The position numbers and the translations under genes were made by a program. From Hymenopus coronatus (lineage: Eukaryota > Arthropoda > Insecta > Mantodea > Hymenopodidae), in contig CM060890.1 in NCBI GenBank assembly GCA_030762935.1, positions 153,174,129 to 153,238,128 of the forward strand: DNA of 64,000 nucleotides, given 5' to 3'. Positions 13,006 through 24,060 of the stretch are shown here, piece by piece. Under the pieces are notes generated by a model that saw only the letters and a list, made by a program, of their open reading frames with translations, made no database searches and was not told the origin of the DNA. Every line of letters starts with the position of its first letter. Position 1 is the first letter of the stretch.

Positions 13006-14873
13006 TTCTCTGTTGAGATTGTGTTCTCTGTTGTGAATGTGTTCTGTGTTGACATTGTGTTCTCTGTTGAGAATGTGTTCTATGTTGTGAATGTTTTCTC
13101 TGTTATAATTGTGTTCTCTGTTGTGAATGTGTTCTCCGTTGAGAATGTGTTCGCTGTTATTATTGTGTTCTCTGTTGTGAATGTGTTCTCTGTTATTATT
13201 GTGTTCTCTGTTGTGAGTGTGATCTCTGTTATTATTGTGTTCTCTTTTGAGAATGTGTTCTCTGCTGATATTGTGTTCTCTATTGAGAATGTGTTCTCTG
13301 TTGTGAATGTGTTCTATTCTGATATTGTGTCTTCTTTTGTGAATGTGTTCTCTGTTGTGAATGTGTACTCTGTTGTGAATGTGTTCTCTGTTGTGAATGT
13401 GTACTCTGTTGTGAATGTGTTCTCTGTTATTATTCTGCTCTCTGTTGTGAATGTGTTCCCTGTTATTATTGTTGTCTCATTTGAGAATGTGTTCTCTGTT
13501 GATATTGTGTTCTCTATTGAGAATGTGTTCTCTGTTGATATTGTGTTCTCTATTGAGAATGTGTTCTCTGTTGTGAATGTGTTCTGTGTTGATATTGTGT
13601 TCTCTGTTGTGAAAGTGTTCTCTGGTATTATTGTGTTCTCTTGTATGAATGTGTTCTCTATTGATATTGTGTTCTCTGTTGTGAATGTGTTCTATGTTGA
13701 TATTGTGTTCTATGTTGTGAATGTGTTCTCTGTTGAGAATGCGTTCTCTGTTGATATTGTGTTTTCTGTTGTGAATGTGTTCTCTGTTGTGAATGTCTTC
13801 CATGTTGAGAATGTGTTCTCTGTTGTGAATGTGTTCAATGTTGTGAAACTCTTCTTTGTTGTGAATGTGTTCTCTGTTGAGAATGTGTTTTCTGTTATTA
13901 TTGTGTTCTCTGTTGAGAATGTGTTCTCTGTTGATGTTATGTTCTGTATTGAGAATTGGTTTTCTGTTGTGAATGTGTTCTATGTTGATATTGTGTTCTC
14001 TGTTGTGAATGTGTCCTCTGTTGAGAATGTGTTCTATGTTGAATTACTGTTCTCTGTATTGAATGGGTTCTATGTTGATATTGTGTTCTATGTTGTGCAT
14101 GTGTTCTCTGTTGAGAATGTGTTCTCTGTTGATATTGTGTTTTCTGTTGTGAATGTGTTCTCTGTTGTGAATGTGTTCTCTGTTGAGAATGTGTTTTCTG
14201 TTATTATTGTGTTCTCTATTATTATTGTGTTCTCTTTTGAGAATGTGTTCTCTGTTATTATTGTGTTCTCTGTTGAGAATGTGTTCTCTGTTGAGAATGT
14301 GTTCTCTGTTGAGAATGTGTTCTCTGTTATTATTGTGTTCTCTGTTGAGAATGTGTTCTCTATTGACAATGTGTTCTCTGTTGTGAATGTGTTCTCTGTT
14401 GTGAATCTGTTCTCTGTTGTGAATGTGTTCTTTGTAATTATTGTGTTCTCTGTTGTGAATGTGTTCTCAGTTATTAGTGTGTTCTCTGTTGTGAATGTGT
14501 TCGCTATTGATATTGTGTTCTCTGTTGTATATGTGTCCTATGTTGATATTGTGTTCTCTGTTTTGAATGTGTTCTTTGTTATTATTGGGTTGTCTGTTGT
14601 GAATGTGTTTTCTGTTTATATTGTGTTCTCTGTTGTGAATGAATTTTATGTTGATATTGTGTTCTCTGTTGTGAATGTGTTCTCTGGTATTATTGTGTTC
14701 TCTGTTGTGAATGTGTTCTCTGTTATTATTGTGTTGTCTGTTGTGAATATGTTCTCTGTTGGTATTGGGTGCTCCATTGAGATTGTGTTCTCTGTTGTAA
14801 ATGTGTTCTCTGTTATTATTGTTTTCTCTGTTGTGAATGTGTTCACTGTTGATATTGTGTTCTCTGTTGAGAT

Positions 14874-15652
14874 TGTGTTCTCTGTTGTGAATGTGTTCTC
14901 TGTTATTATTGTGTTCTCTATTTTGAATGTGTTCTGTGTTGATATTGTCTTCTCTGTTGAGAATGTGTTCTATGTTGTGAATGTGTTCTCTGTTATTATT
15001 GTGTTCTCTGTTGTGAATGTGTTCTCGGTTGAGAATGTGTTCTCTGTTATTATTGTGTTCTCTGTTGTGAATCTGTTCTATGTTGATATTGTGTTCTCTT
15101 TTGTGAAATTGTTCTCTGTTGTGAATGTGTTCTCTGTTGTGAATGTGTTTTCTGTTATTATTGTTGTCTCTGTTGTGAATGTGTTCTTTGTTGATATTGT
15201 GTTCTCTGTTGTGAATGTGTTCTCTCTTATTATTGTGTTCTCTGTTGTAAATGTGTTCTCTGTTATTATTGTGATCTCGGTTGTGAATGTGTTCTCTGTT
15301 ATCATTGTGTTCTCTGTTGTGAATGTGTTCTATGTTGATATAGTATTCTCTGTTGTGAATGTGTTCTCTGTTGGCATTGGGTGCTCTATTAAGAATGTGT
15401 TCTCTGTTGTGAATGTGTTCTCTGTTATTATTGTGTTCTCTATTTTGAATGTGTTCTGTGTTGATATTGTGTTCTCTGTTGAGAATGTGTTCTATGTTGT
15501 GAATGTGTTCTCTGTTATTATTGTGTTCTCTGTTGTGAATGTGTTCTCGGTTGAGAATGTGTTCTCTGTTATTATTGTGTTCTCTGTTGTGTATGTGTTC
15601 TATGTTGATATTGTGTTCTCTTTTGTGAAATTGTTGTCTGTTGTGAATGTGT
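14874..15652 (+). repeat. 522-bp tandem duplication in HOR copy 2
   Basis: This is the counterpart of 6702-7480 at +8172 with the same internal order. In HOR copy 3 the matching pair (25712 and 26322) is 610 bp apart, which is 34 units minus two bases. The two-base loss is visible as GTTATTAGTGTTCTC near 26311. Confidence 0.75.
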
Positions 15653-16246
15653 TCTCTGTTGAGAATGTGTTCTCTGTTATTATTAATGTGTTCTCTGATA
15701 TTATTGTGTTCTCTGTTGAGAATGTGTTCTCCGTTGAGAATGTGTTCTCCGTTGGGAATGTGTTCTCTGTTATTATTGTGTTCTCTGTTGAGAATGTGTT
15801 CTCTTTTGAGAATGTGTTCTCTGTTATTATTGTGTTCTCTTTTGAGCATGTGTTCTCTGTTGATAATGTGTTCTCTGTTATTATTGTGTTCTCTTTTGTG
15901 AAATTGTTCTCTGTTGAGAATGTGTTCTCTGTTGTGAATGTGTTCTCTGTAATTATTGTCTTATCTGTTGAGATGGTGTTCTCTGTTGAGAATGTTTTCT
16001 TAATTGAGAATGTGTTCTCTGTTATTATTGTGTTCTCTGTTGAGAATGTGTTCTCTGTAATTATTGTGTTTTCTGTTGAGATTGTGTTCTCTGTTGTGAA
16101 TGTGTTGTCTGTTTAGATTGTGTTATCTGTTGTGAATGTGTTCTCTGTTATTATTGTGATCTCTGTTATGAATGTGTTCCTTGTTGATATTGTGTTCTCT
16201 GTTGAGATTGTGTTCTCTGTTGTGAATGTGTTCTCTGTTATTATTG

Positions 16247-16862
16247 TGTTGTCTGTTGAGAATGTGTTCTCTGTTATTATTGTGTTGTCTGTTGAGAATG
16301 TGTTCTCTGTTGATATTGTGTTGTCTGTTGAGAATGTGTTCTCTGTTGATATTGTGTTCTCTGTTGAGAATGTGTTCTCTGTTGATATTGTGTTGTCTGT
16401 TGAGAATGTGTTCTCTGTTGATATTGTGTTGTCTGTTGATATTGTGTTGTCTGTTGATATTGTGTTGTCTGTTGAGAATGTGTTCTCTGTTGATATTGTG
16501 TTGTCTGTTGATATTGTGTTGTCTGTTGATATTGTGTTGTCTGTTGAGAATGTGTTCTCTGTTGATATTGTGTTGTCTGTTGAGAATGTGTTCTGTGTTA
16601 TTATTGTGTTGTCTGTTGAGAATGTGTTCTCTGTTGAGAATGTGTTCTCTGTTGATATTGTGTTGTCTGTTGAGAATGTGTTCTCTGTTGATATTGTGTT
16701 GTCTGTTGAGAATGTGTTCTGTGTTATTATTGTGTTGTCTGTTGAGAATGTGTTCTCTGTTATTATTGTGTTGTCTGTTGTGAATGTGTTCTCTGTTATT
16801 ATTGTGTTGTCTGTTGTGAATGTGTTCTCTGTTATTATTGTGTTGTCTGTTGAGAATGTGTT
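16247..16862 (+). repeat. Homogenised TTGTCTG sub-array, third occurrence
   Basis: This copy sits at +8172 from the second occurrence and follows the same order of unit variants. The fourth HOR copy keeps only a single TTGTCTG unit at the matching place (about 27136), a net loss of 648 bp (36 units) over the surrounding interval. Confidence 0.87.
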
Positions 16863-18585
16863 CTCTGTTGATATTGTGTTCTCTGTTGTGAATGTGTTCT
16901 GTGTTGTGAATGTGTTCTCTGTTGAGAATGTGTTCTCTGTTATTATTGTGTTCTCTGTTGAGAATGTGCTCTCTGTTGAGAATGTGTTCTCTGTTATTAT
17001 TGTGTTCTCTGTTATTATTCTGTTCTCTTTTGAGAATGTGTTCTCTGTTGAGAATGTGATATCTGTTGTGAATGTGTTCTCTGTTGTGAATCTGTTCTGT
17101 GTTGTGAATGTGTTCTCTGTTCTGAATGTGTGCTCTGTTATTATTGTGTTCTCAATTGAGAATGTGTTCTCTGTTGTGAATGTGATCTATGTTGATATTG
17201 TGTTCTCTGTTGTGAATGTGTTCTCTGCTATTATTGTGTTCTCTGTTTTGAATGTGTTCTCAGTTATTATTGTGTTCTCTGTTGTGAATGTGTTCGCTGT
17301 TGATATTGTGTTCTCTGTTGTATATGTGTTCTATGTTGATATTGTGTTCTCTGTTGTGAATGTGTTGTCTGTTATTATTGTGTTCTCTGTTGTGAATGTG
17401 TTTCTGTTATTATTGTGTTTTCTGTTGTGAATGTGTTCTCTGTTGATATTGTGTTCTCTGTTGTGAATGACTTTTATGTTGATATTGTGTTCTCTGTTGA
17501 GAATGTGTTCGCTGTTATTATTGTGTTCTCTGTTGTGAATGTGTTCTCTGTTATTATTGTGTTCTCTGTTGTGAATGTGTTCTCTGTTATTATTGTGTTC
17601 TCTTTTGGGAATGTGTTCTCTGTTGATATTGTGTTTTTTATTGAGAATGTGTTCTCTGTTGTGATTGTGTTCTATGTTCATATTGTGTTCTCAGTTGTGC
17701 ATGTGTTCTCTGTTTAAATTGTGTTCTCTGTTGTGAATGTGTTCTCTGTTGACATTGAGTTCTCTGTTGTGAATGTGTTCACTGTTATTATAGTGTTCTC
17801 TGTTGTGAATGTCTTCTCTGTTATTATTGTGTTCTCTGTTTTGAATGTGTTCTATGATGATATAGTATTCTCTGTTGTGAATGTGTTCTCTGTTATTACT
17901 GTGTTCTCTGTTGTGAATGTGTTCTCTCTTATTATTGTGTTCTCTGTTGTGAATGTGTTCTCTGTTATTATAGTGTTCTCTGTTGTGAATGTGTTCTATG
18001 TTGATATTTTGTTCTCTGTTGCGAATGTGTTCTCTGTTGTGAATGTGTTCTATGTTGATATTGTGTTCTCAGTTGTGAATGTGTTCTATGTTGATATTGT
18101 GTTCTCTGTTTTGAATGTGTTCTCTGTTGAGAATGTGTTCTATGTTGATATTCTCTTCTCTGTATTGAATGTGTTCTATTTTGATATTTTTTCTATGTTG
18201 TGAATGTGTTCTCTGTTGAGAATGTGTTCTATGTTGATATTGTGTGCTCTGTTGTGAATGTGTTATCTGTTGTGAATGTGTTCTTTGTTGAGAATGTGTT
18301 CCGTGTTATTATTGTGTTTTCTGTTGTGAATGTGTTCTATGTTGATATTGTGTTCTCTGTTGAGAATGTGTTCTCTGTTGTGAATGTGTTCTCTGTTGAG
18401 AATATGTTCTCTGTTATGATTGTGTTCTCTGTTGAGAATGTGTTCTCTGTTGAGAATGTGTTCTCTGTTGAGAATGTGTTCTCTGTTATTATTGTGTTCT
18501 CTGTTGAGAATGTGTTCTCTGTTATTATTGTGTTCTCTGTTGAGAATGTGTTCTCTGTTGAGAATATGTTCTCTGTTATCATTGT

Positions 18586-20925
18586 GTTCTATGTTGAGAA
18601 TGTGTTTTCTGTTGAGCATATGTTCTCTGTTGTGAATGTGTTCTCTGTTATTATTATGTTCCCTGTTGAGGATGTGTTCTCTGTTATTATTGTGTTCTCT
18701 GTTGAGAATGTGTTCTTTGTTTAGAATGTATTCTCTCTTAATATTCTGTTCTCTGTTGAGAATGTGTTCTCGGTTGAGAATGTGTTCTCTGTTGAGAATG
18801 TGTTCTCTGTTGAGAATGTGCTCTCTGTTATTATTGTGTTCTCTGTTGAGAATGTGTTCTATGTTGATATTGTGTTCTCTGATGTGAATGTGTTCTCTGT
18901 TATTATTGTGTTCTCTGTTGTGAATGTGTTCTATGTAGATAATGTGTTCTCTGTTGTGAATGTGTTCTCTGTTATTATTGTGTTCTCTGTTGTGAATGTG
19001 TTCTGTGTTGATAATATGTTCTCTGTTGATATTGTGTTCTCTGTTGTGAATGTGTTCTCTGTTGTAAATGTGTTCTCTGTTGATAATGTGTTCTATGTTG
19101 ATATTGTGTTCTCTGTTGTATATGTGTTCTATGTTGATATTGTGTTCTCTGTTGTGAATGTGTTCTATGTTGATATTGTGTTCTCTGTTTTGAATGTGTT
19201 CTCTGATATTATTGTGTTCTCTGTTGTGAATGTGTTCTCTGTTTTCAATGTGATCTCTGATAAGAATGTGTTCTGTGTTTATATTGTGTTCTCTGTTGTG
19301 AATGTGTTCTATGTTGATATTGTGTTCTCTGTTGTGAATGTGTTCTCTGTTGTGAATGTGTTCCCGGTGCTGAATGTGTTCGCTGTTGATATTGTGTTCT
19401 CTATTGAATATGTGTTCTATGTTGATATTGTGTTCTCTGTTGTGAATGTATTCTCTGATATTATTGTGTTCTCTGTTGTGAATGTGTTCTCTTTTATTAT
19501 TGTGTTCTCTGTTGTGAATATTTTCTCTGTTGATATTGTGTTCTCTGTTGTGAATGACTTTTATGTTGATATTGTGTTCTCTGTTGTGAATGTGTTCTCT
19601 GTTATTATTGTGTTCTCTGTTGTGAATGTGTTCTCTGTTATTATAGTGTTGTCTCTTGTGAATGTGTTCTCTGTTGGTACAGGGTTCTCTATTGAGAATG
19701 TGTTCTCTTTTGTGAATATGTTCTCTGTTGATATTGTGTTCTCTGTTGTGAATGACTTTTATGTTGATATTGTGTTCTCTGTTGTGAATGTATTCTCTGT
19801 TATTATTGTGTTGTCTGTTGGGAATGTGTTGTCTGTTGGTATTGGATTCTCTATTGAGAATGTGTTCTCTGTTGTGAATGTGTTCTCTGTTATTATTGTG
19901 TTCTCTGTTGTGAATGTGTTCTCTGCTGATATTGTGTTCTCTGTTGAGATTGTGTTCTCTGTTGTGAATGTGTTCTGTGTTGACATTGTGTTCTCTGTTG
20001 AGAATGTGTTCTATGTTATGAATGTGTTCTCTGTTATAATTCTGTTCTCTGTTGTGAATGTGTTCTCTGTTGAGAATGTGTTCGCTGTTATTATTGTGTT
20101 CTCTGTTGTGAATGTGTTCTCTGTTATTATTGTGTTCTCTGTTGTGAATGTGTTCTCTGTTATTATTGTGTTCTCTTTTGAGAATGTGTTCTCTGCTGAT
20201 ATTGTGTTCTCTATTGAGAATGTGTTCTCTGTTGTGAATGTGTTCTATTCTGATATTGTGTTCTCTTTTGTGAATATGTTCTCTGTTGATATTGTGTTCT
20301 CTGTTGTGAATGACTTTTATGTTGATATTGTGTTCTCTGTTGTGAATGTGTTCTCTGTTATTATTGTGTTGTCTGTTGGGAATGTGTTGTCTGTTGGTAT
20401 TGGGTTCTCTATTGAGAATGTGTTCTCTGTTGTGAATGTGTTCTCTGTTATTATTGTGTTCTCTGTTGTGAATGTGTTCTCTGTTGATATTGTGTTTTCT
20501 GTTGAGATTGTGTTCTCTGTTGTGAATGTGTTCTGTGTTGACATTGTGTTCTCTGTTGAGAATGTGTTCTATGTTGTGAATGTGTTCTCTGTTATAATTG
20601 TGTTCTCTGTTGTGAATGTGTACTCTGTTGAGAATGTGTTCACTGTTATTATTGTGTTCTCTGTTGTGAATGTGTTCTCTGTTATTATTGTGTTCTCTGT
20701 TGTGAATGTGTTCTCTGTTATTATTGTGTTCTCTTTTGAGAATGTGTTCTCTGCTGATATTGTGTTCTCTATTGAGAATGTGTTCTCTGTTGTGAATGTG
20801 TTCTATTCTGATATTGTGTTCTCTTTTGTGAATGTGTTCTCTGTTGTGAATGTGTACTCTGTTGTTAATGTGTTCTCTGTTATTATTGTGTTCTCTGTTT
20901 TGAATATGTTCTCTGTTATCATTGT
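18586..20925 (+). repeat. 2340-bp enlarged version of the 1.4-kb segment in HOR copy 3
   Basis: GTTCTATGTTGAGAATG occurs at 18586 and 20926, and the GTTTAGAATGTATTC marks at 18719 and 21059, all 2340 bp apart. This is 918 bp (51 units) longer than in copies 1 and 2. A 558-bp internal tandem duplication explains part of the growth. The remaining units resemble material found at about 4.8-5.2 kb in copy 1. Confidence 0.75.
19711..20826 (+). repeat. 558-bp tandem duplication (two copies) in HOR copy 3
   Basis: TGTGAATATGTTCTCTG occurs at 19711 and 20269, and the following sequence matches at +558 (31 x 18) until about 20826. The halves differ by a few substitutions, such as GGTATTGGATTC in the first against GGTATTGGGTTC in the second, and GTTATGAATG at 20016 against GTTGTGAATG. 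HOR copies 1 and 2 have no such duplication. Confidence 0.85.
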
Positions 20926-22262
20926 GTTCTATGTTGAGAATGTGTTTTCTGTTGAGAATGTGTTCTCTGTTGTGAATGTGTTCTCTGTTATTATTGTGTA
21001 CCCTGTTGAGAATGTGTTCTCTGTTATTATTGTGTTCTCTGTTGAGGAATGTGTTTTTGTTTAGAATGTATTCTCTCTTAATTTTGTGTTCTCTGTTGAG
21101 AATGTGTGCTCTGTTGAGAATGTGTTCTCTGTTATTATTGTGTTCTCTGTTGAGAATGTGTTCTGTGTTATTATTGTGAACTCTGTTGTGAATGTGTTCT
21201 CTGTTATTATTGTGTTCTCTGTTGTGAATGTGTTCTATGTTGATATTGTGCTCTCTGTTGAGAATGTGTTCTCTGTTATTTTTGTGTTCTCTGTTATTAT
21301 TGTGTTCTCTGATGTAAATGTGTTCTCTGTTGTGAATGTGTTCTCTGTTGTGAATGTGTTCTCTGTTGATATTGTGTTCTCTGTTGTGAATGTGTTCTCT
21401 GTTATTATTGTGTTCTCTGTTGTGAATGTGTTCTCTGTTGTAAATGTGTTCTCTGTAAATAATGTGTTCTATGTTGATATTGTGTTCTCTGTTGTGAATG
21501 TGTTCTCTGTTGATAATGTGCTCTCTGTTAATATTGTGTTCTCTGCTGTGAATATGTTCTCTGTTGTGAATGTGTTCTCTGTTGAGAATATGATCTCTGA
21601 TAAGAATGTGTTATGTGTTTATATTGTGTACTCTGTTGTGAATGTGTTCTATGTTGATATTGTGTTCTCTGTTGTGAATGTGTTCTCTGTTGAGAGTGTG
21701 TTCGCTGTTGATATTGTGTTCTCTATTGAATATGTGTTCTATATTGATATTGTGTTCTCTGTTGTGAATGTCTTCTCTGATATTATTTTGTTCTCTGTTG
21801 TGAATGTGTTCTCTTTTATTATTGTGTTCTCTGTTGTGAATAATTTCTCTGTTTATATTGTGTTCTCTGTTGTGAATGACTTTTATGTTGATATTGTGTT
21901 GTCTGTTGTGAATGTGTTCTCTGTTATTATTGTGTTCTCTGTTGTGAATGTGTTCTCTGTTATTATAGTGTTGTCTCTTGTGAATGTGTTCTCTGTTGGT
22001 ACAGGGTTCTCTATTGAGAATGTGTTTTCTTTTGTGAATATGTTCTCTGTTGATATTGTGTTCTCTGTTGTGAATGACTTTTATGTTGATATTGTGTTCT
22101 CTGTTGTGAATGTGTTCTCTGTTATTATTGTGTTGTCTGTTGGGAATGTGTTGTCTGTTGGTATTGGGTTCTCTATTGAGAATGTGTTCTCTGTTGTGAA
22201 TGTGTGCTCTGTTATTATTGTGTTCTCTGTTGTGAATGTGTTCTCTGCTGATATTGTGTTCT

Positions 22263-24060
22263 CTGTTGAGATTGTGTTCTCTGTTGTGAATGTGTTCTGT
22301 GTTGACATTGTGTTCTCTGTTGAGAATGTGTTCTATGTTGTGAATGTTTTCTCTGTTATAATTGTGTTCTCTGTTGTGAATGTGTTCTCCGTTGAGAATG
22401 TGTTCGCTGTTATTATTGTGTTCTCTGTTGTGAATGTGTTCTCTGTTATTATTGTGTTCTCTGTTTTTAATGTGTTCTCTGTTATTATTGTGTTCTCTGT
22501 TGTGAATGTGTTCTCTGTTATTATTGTGTTCTCGGTTGTGAATGTGTACTCTGTTATTATTGTGTTCTCTGTTGTGAATGTGTTCTATGTTGATATAGTA
22601 TTCTCTGTTGTGAATGTGTTCTCTGTTGGCATTGGGTGCTCTATGAAGAATGTGTTCTCTGTTGTGAATGTTTTCTCTGTTATTATTGTGTTCTCTGTTG
22701 TGAATGTGTTCTCTGTTGATATTGTGTTCTCTGTTGTGAATGTGTTCTCTGTTGGCATTGGGTGCTCTATTAAGAATGTGTTCTCTGTTGTGAATGTTTT
22801 CTCTGTTGATATTGTGTTCTCTGTTGTGAATGACTTTTATGTTGATATTGTGTTCTCTGTTGTGAATGTGTTCTCTGTTATTATTGTGTTCTCTGTTGTG
22901 AATGTGTTCTCTGTTATTATAATGTTGTCTCTTGTGAATGTGTTCTCTGTTGGTACAGGGTTCTCTATTGAGAATGTGTTCTCTTTTGTGAATATGTTCT
23001 CTGTTGATATTGTGTTCTCTGTTGTGAATGACTTTTATGTTGATATTGTGTTCTCTGTTGTGAATGTGTTCTCTGTTATTATTGTGTTGTCTGCTGGGAA
23101 TGTGTTGTCTGTTGGTATTGGGTTCTCTATTGAGAATGTGTTCCCTGTTGTGAATGTGTTCTCTGTTATTATTGTGTTCTCTGTTGTGAATGTGTTCTCT
23201 GCTGATATTGTGTTTCTGTTGAGATTGTGTTCTCTGTTGTGAATGTGTTCTGTGTTGACATTGTGTTCTCTGTTGAGAATGTGTTCTATGTTGTGAATGT
23301 GTTCTCTGTTATAATTGTGTTCTCTGTTGTGAATGTGTTCTCTGTTGAGAATGTGTTCGCTGTTATTATTGTGTTCTCTGTCGTGAATGTGTTCTCTGTT
23401 ATTATTGTGTTCTCTGTTGTGAATGTGTTCTATGTTGATATAGTATTCTCTGTTGTGAATGTGTTCTCTGTTGGCATTGGGTGCTCTATGAAGAATGTGT
23501 TCTCTGTTGTGAATGTTTTCTCTGTTATTATTGTGTTCTCTGTTGTGAATGTGTTCTCTGTTGATATTGTGTTCTCTGTTGTGAATGTGTTCTCTGTTGG
23601 CATTGGGTGCTCTATTAAGAATGTGTTCTCTGTTGTGAATGTTTTCTCTGTTGATATTGTGTTCTCTGTTGTGAATGACTTTTATGTTGATATTGTGTTC
23701 TCTGTTGTGAATGTGTTCTCTGTTATTATTGTGTTCTCTGTTGTGAATGTGTTCTCTGTTATTACAATGTTGTCTCTTGTGAATGTGTTCTCTGTTGGTA
23801 CAGGGTTCTCTATTGAGAATGTGTTCTCTTTTGTGAATATCTTCTCTGTTGATATTGTGTTCTCTGTTGTGAATGACTTTTATGTTGATATTGTGTTCTC
23901 TGTTGTGAATGTGTTCTCTGTTATTATTGTGTTGTCTGCTGGGAATGTGTTGTCTGTTGGTATTGGGTTCTCTATTGAGAATGTGTTCCCTGTTGTGAAT
24001 GTGTTCTCTGTTATTATTGTGTTCTCTGTTGTGAATGTGTTCTCTGCTGATATTGTGTTT
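22263..24060 (+). repeat. 953/845-bp tandem duplication in HOR copy 3
   Basis: CTGTTGAGATTGTG occurs at 22263, 23216 and 24061. The first copy (22263-23215, 953 bp) contains six extra units near 22465-22570; the second (23216-24060) is 845 bp. Both end with the same one-base deletion (GTGTTTCTG at 23212 and 24057). A third, partial match continues to about 24290. The shared scar shows it arose before or during the duplication. The first copy has GTTGTGAATG where the second and third have GTCGTGAATG (23379, 24224). Confidence 0.85.
22600..22800 (+). repeat. Paired GCATTGGGTG module (126-bp spacing) in HOR copy 3
   Basis: The G-rich variant unit CTGTTGGCATTGGGTGCTC occurs at about 22622 and again 126 bp (7 units) later. 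The first is followed by TATGAAGAATG and the second by TATTAAGAATG. The pair recurs at +845 (23474/23600). HOR copies 1 and 2 have the variant once each (7202, 15374), and copy 3 has a further single one at 26173. Confidence 0.82.

Larger units (their letters stand above)
9226..17397 (+). repeat. 8.2-kb higher-order repeat, copy 2 (8172 bp)
   Basis: The copy runs between register marks at 9226 and 17398. Its length is exactly 454 x 18. Marks sit at 10493 and 11915 (GTTTAGAATGTATTC), 11210 (CCGGTGCTGA) and 15374 (GCATTGGGTG). It lacks 54 bp at about 9833 and 18 bp at about 14245. Copies 1 and 3 both keep these segments, so both losses are best read as deletions in this copy. Confidence 0.9.
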
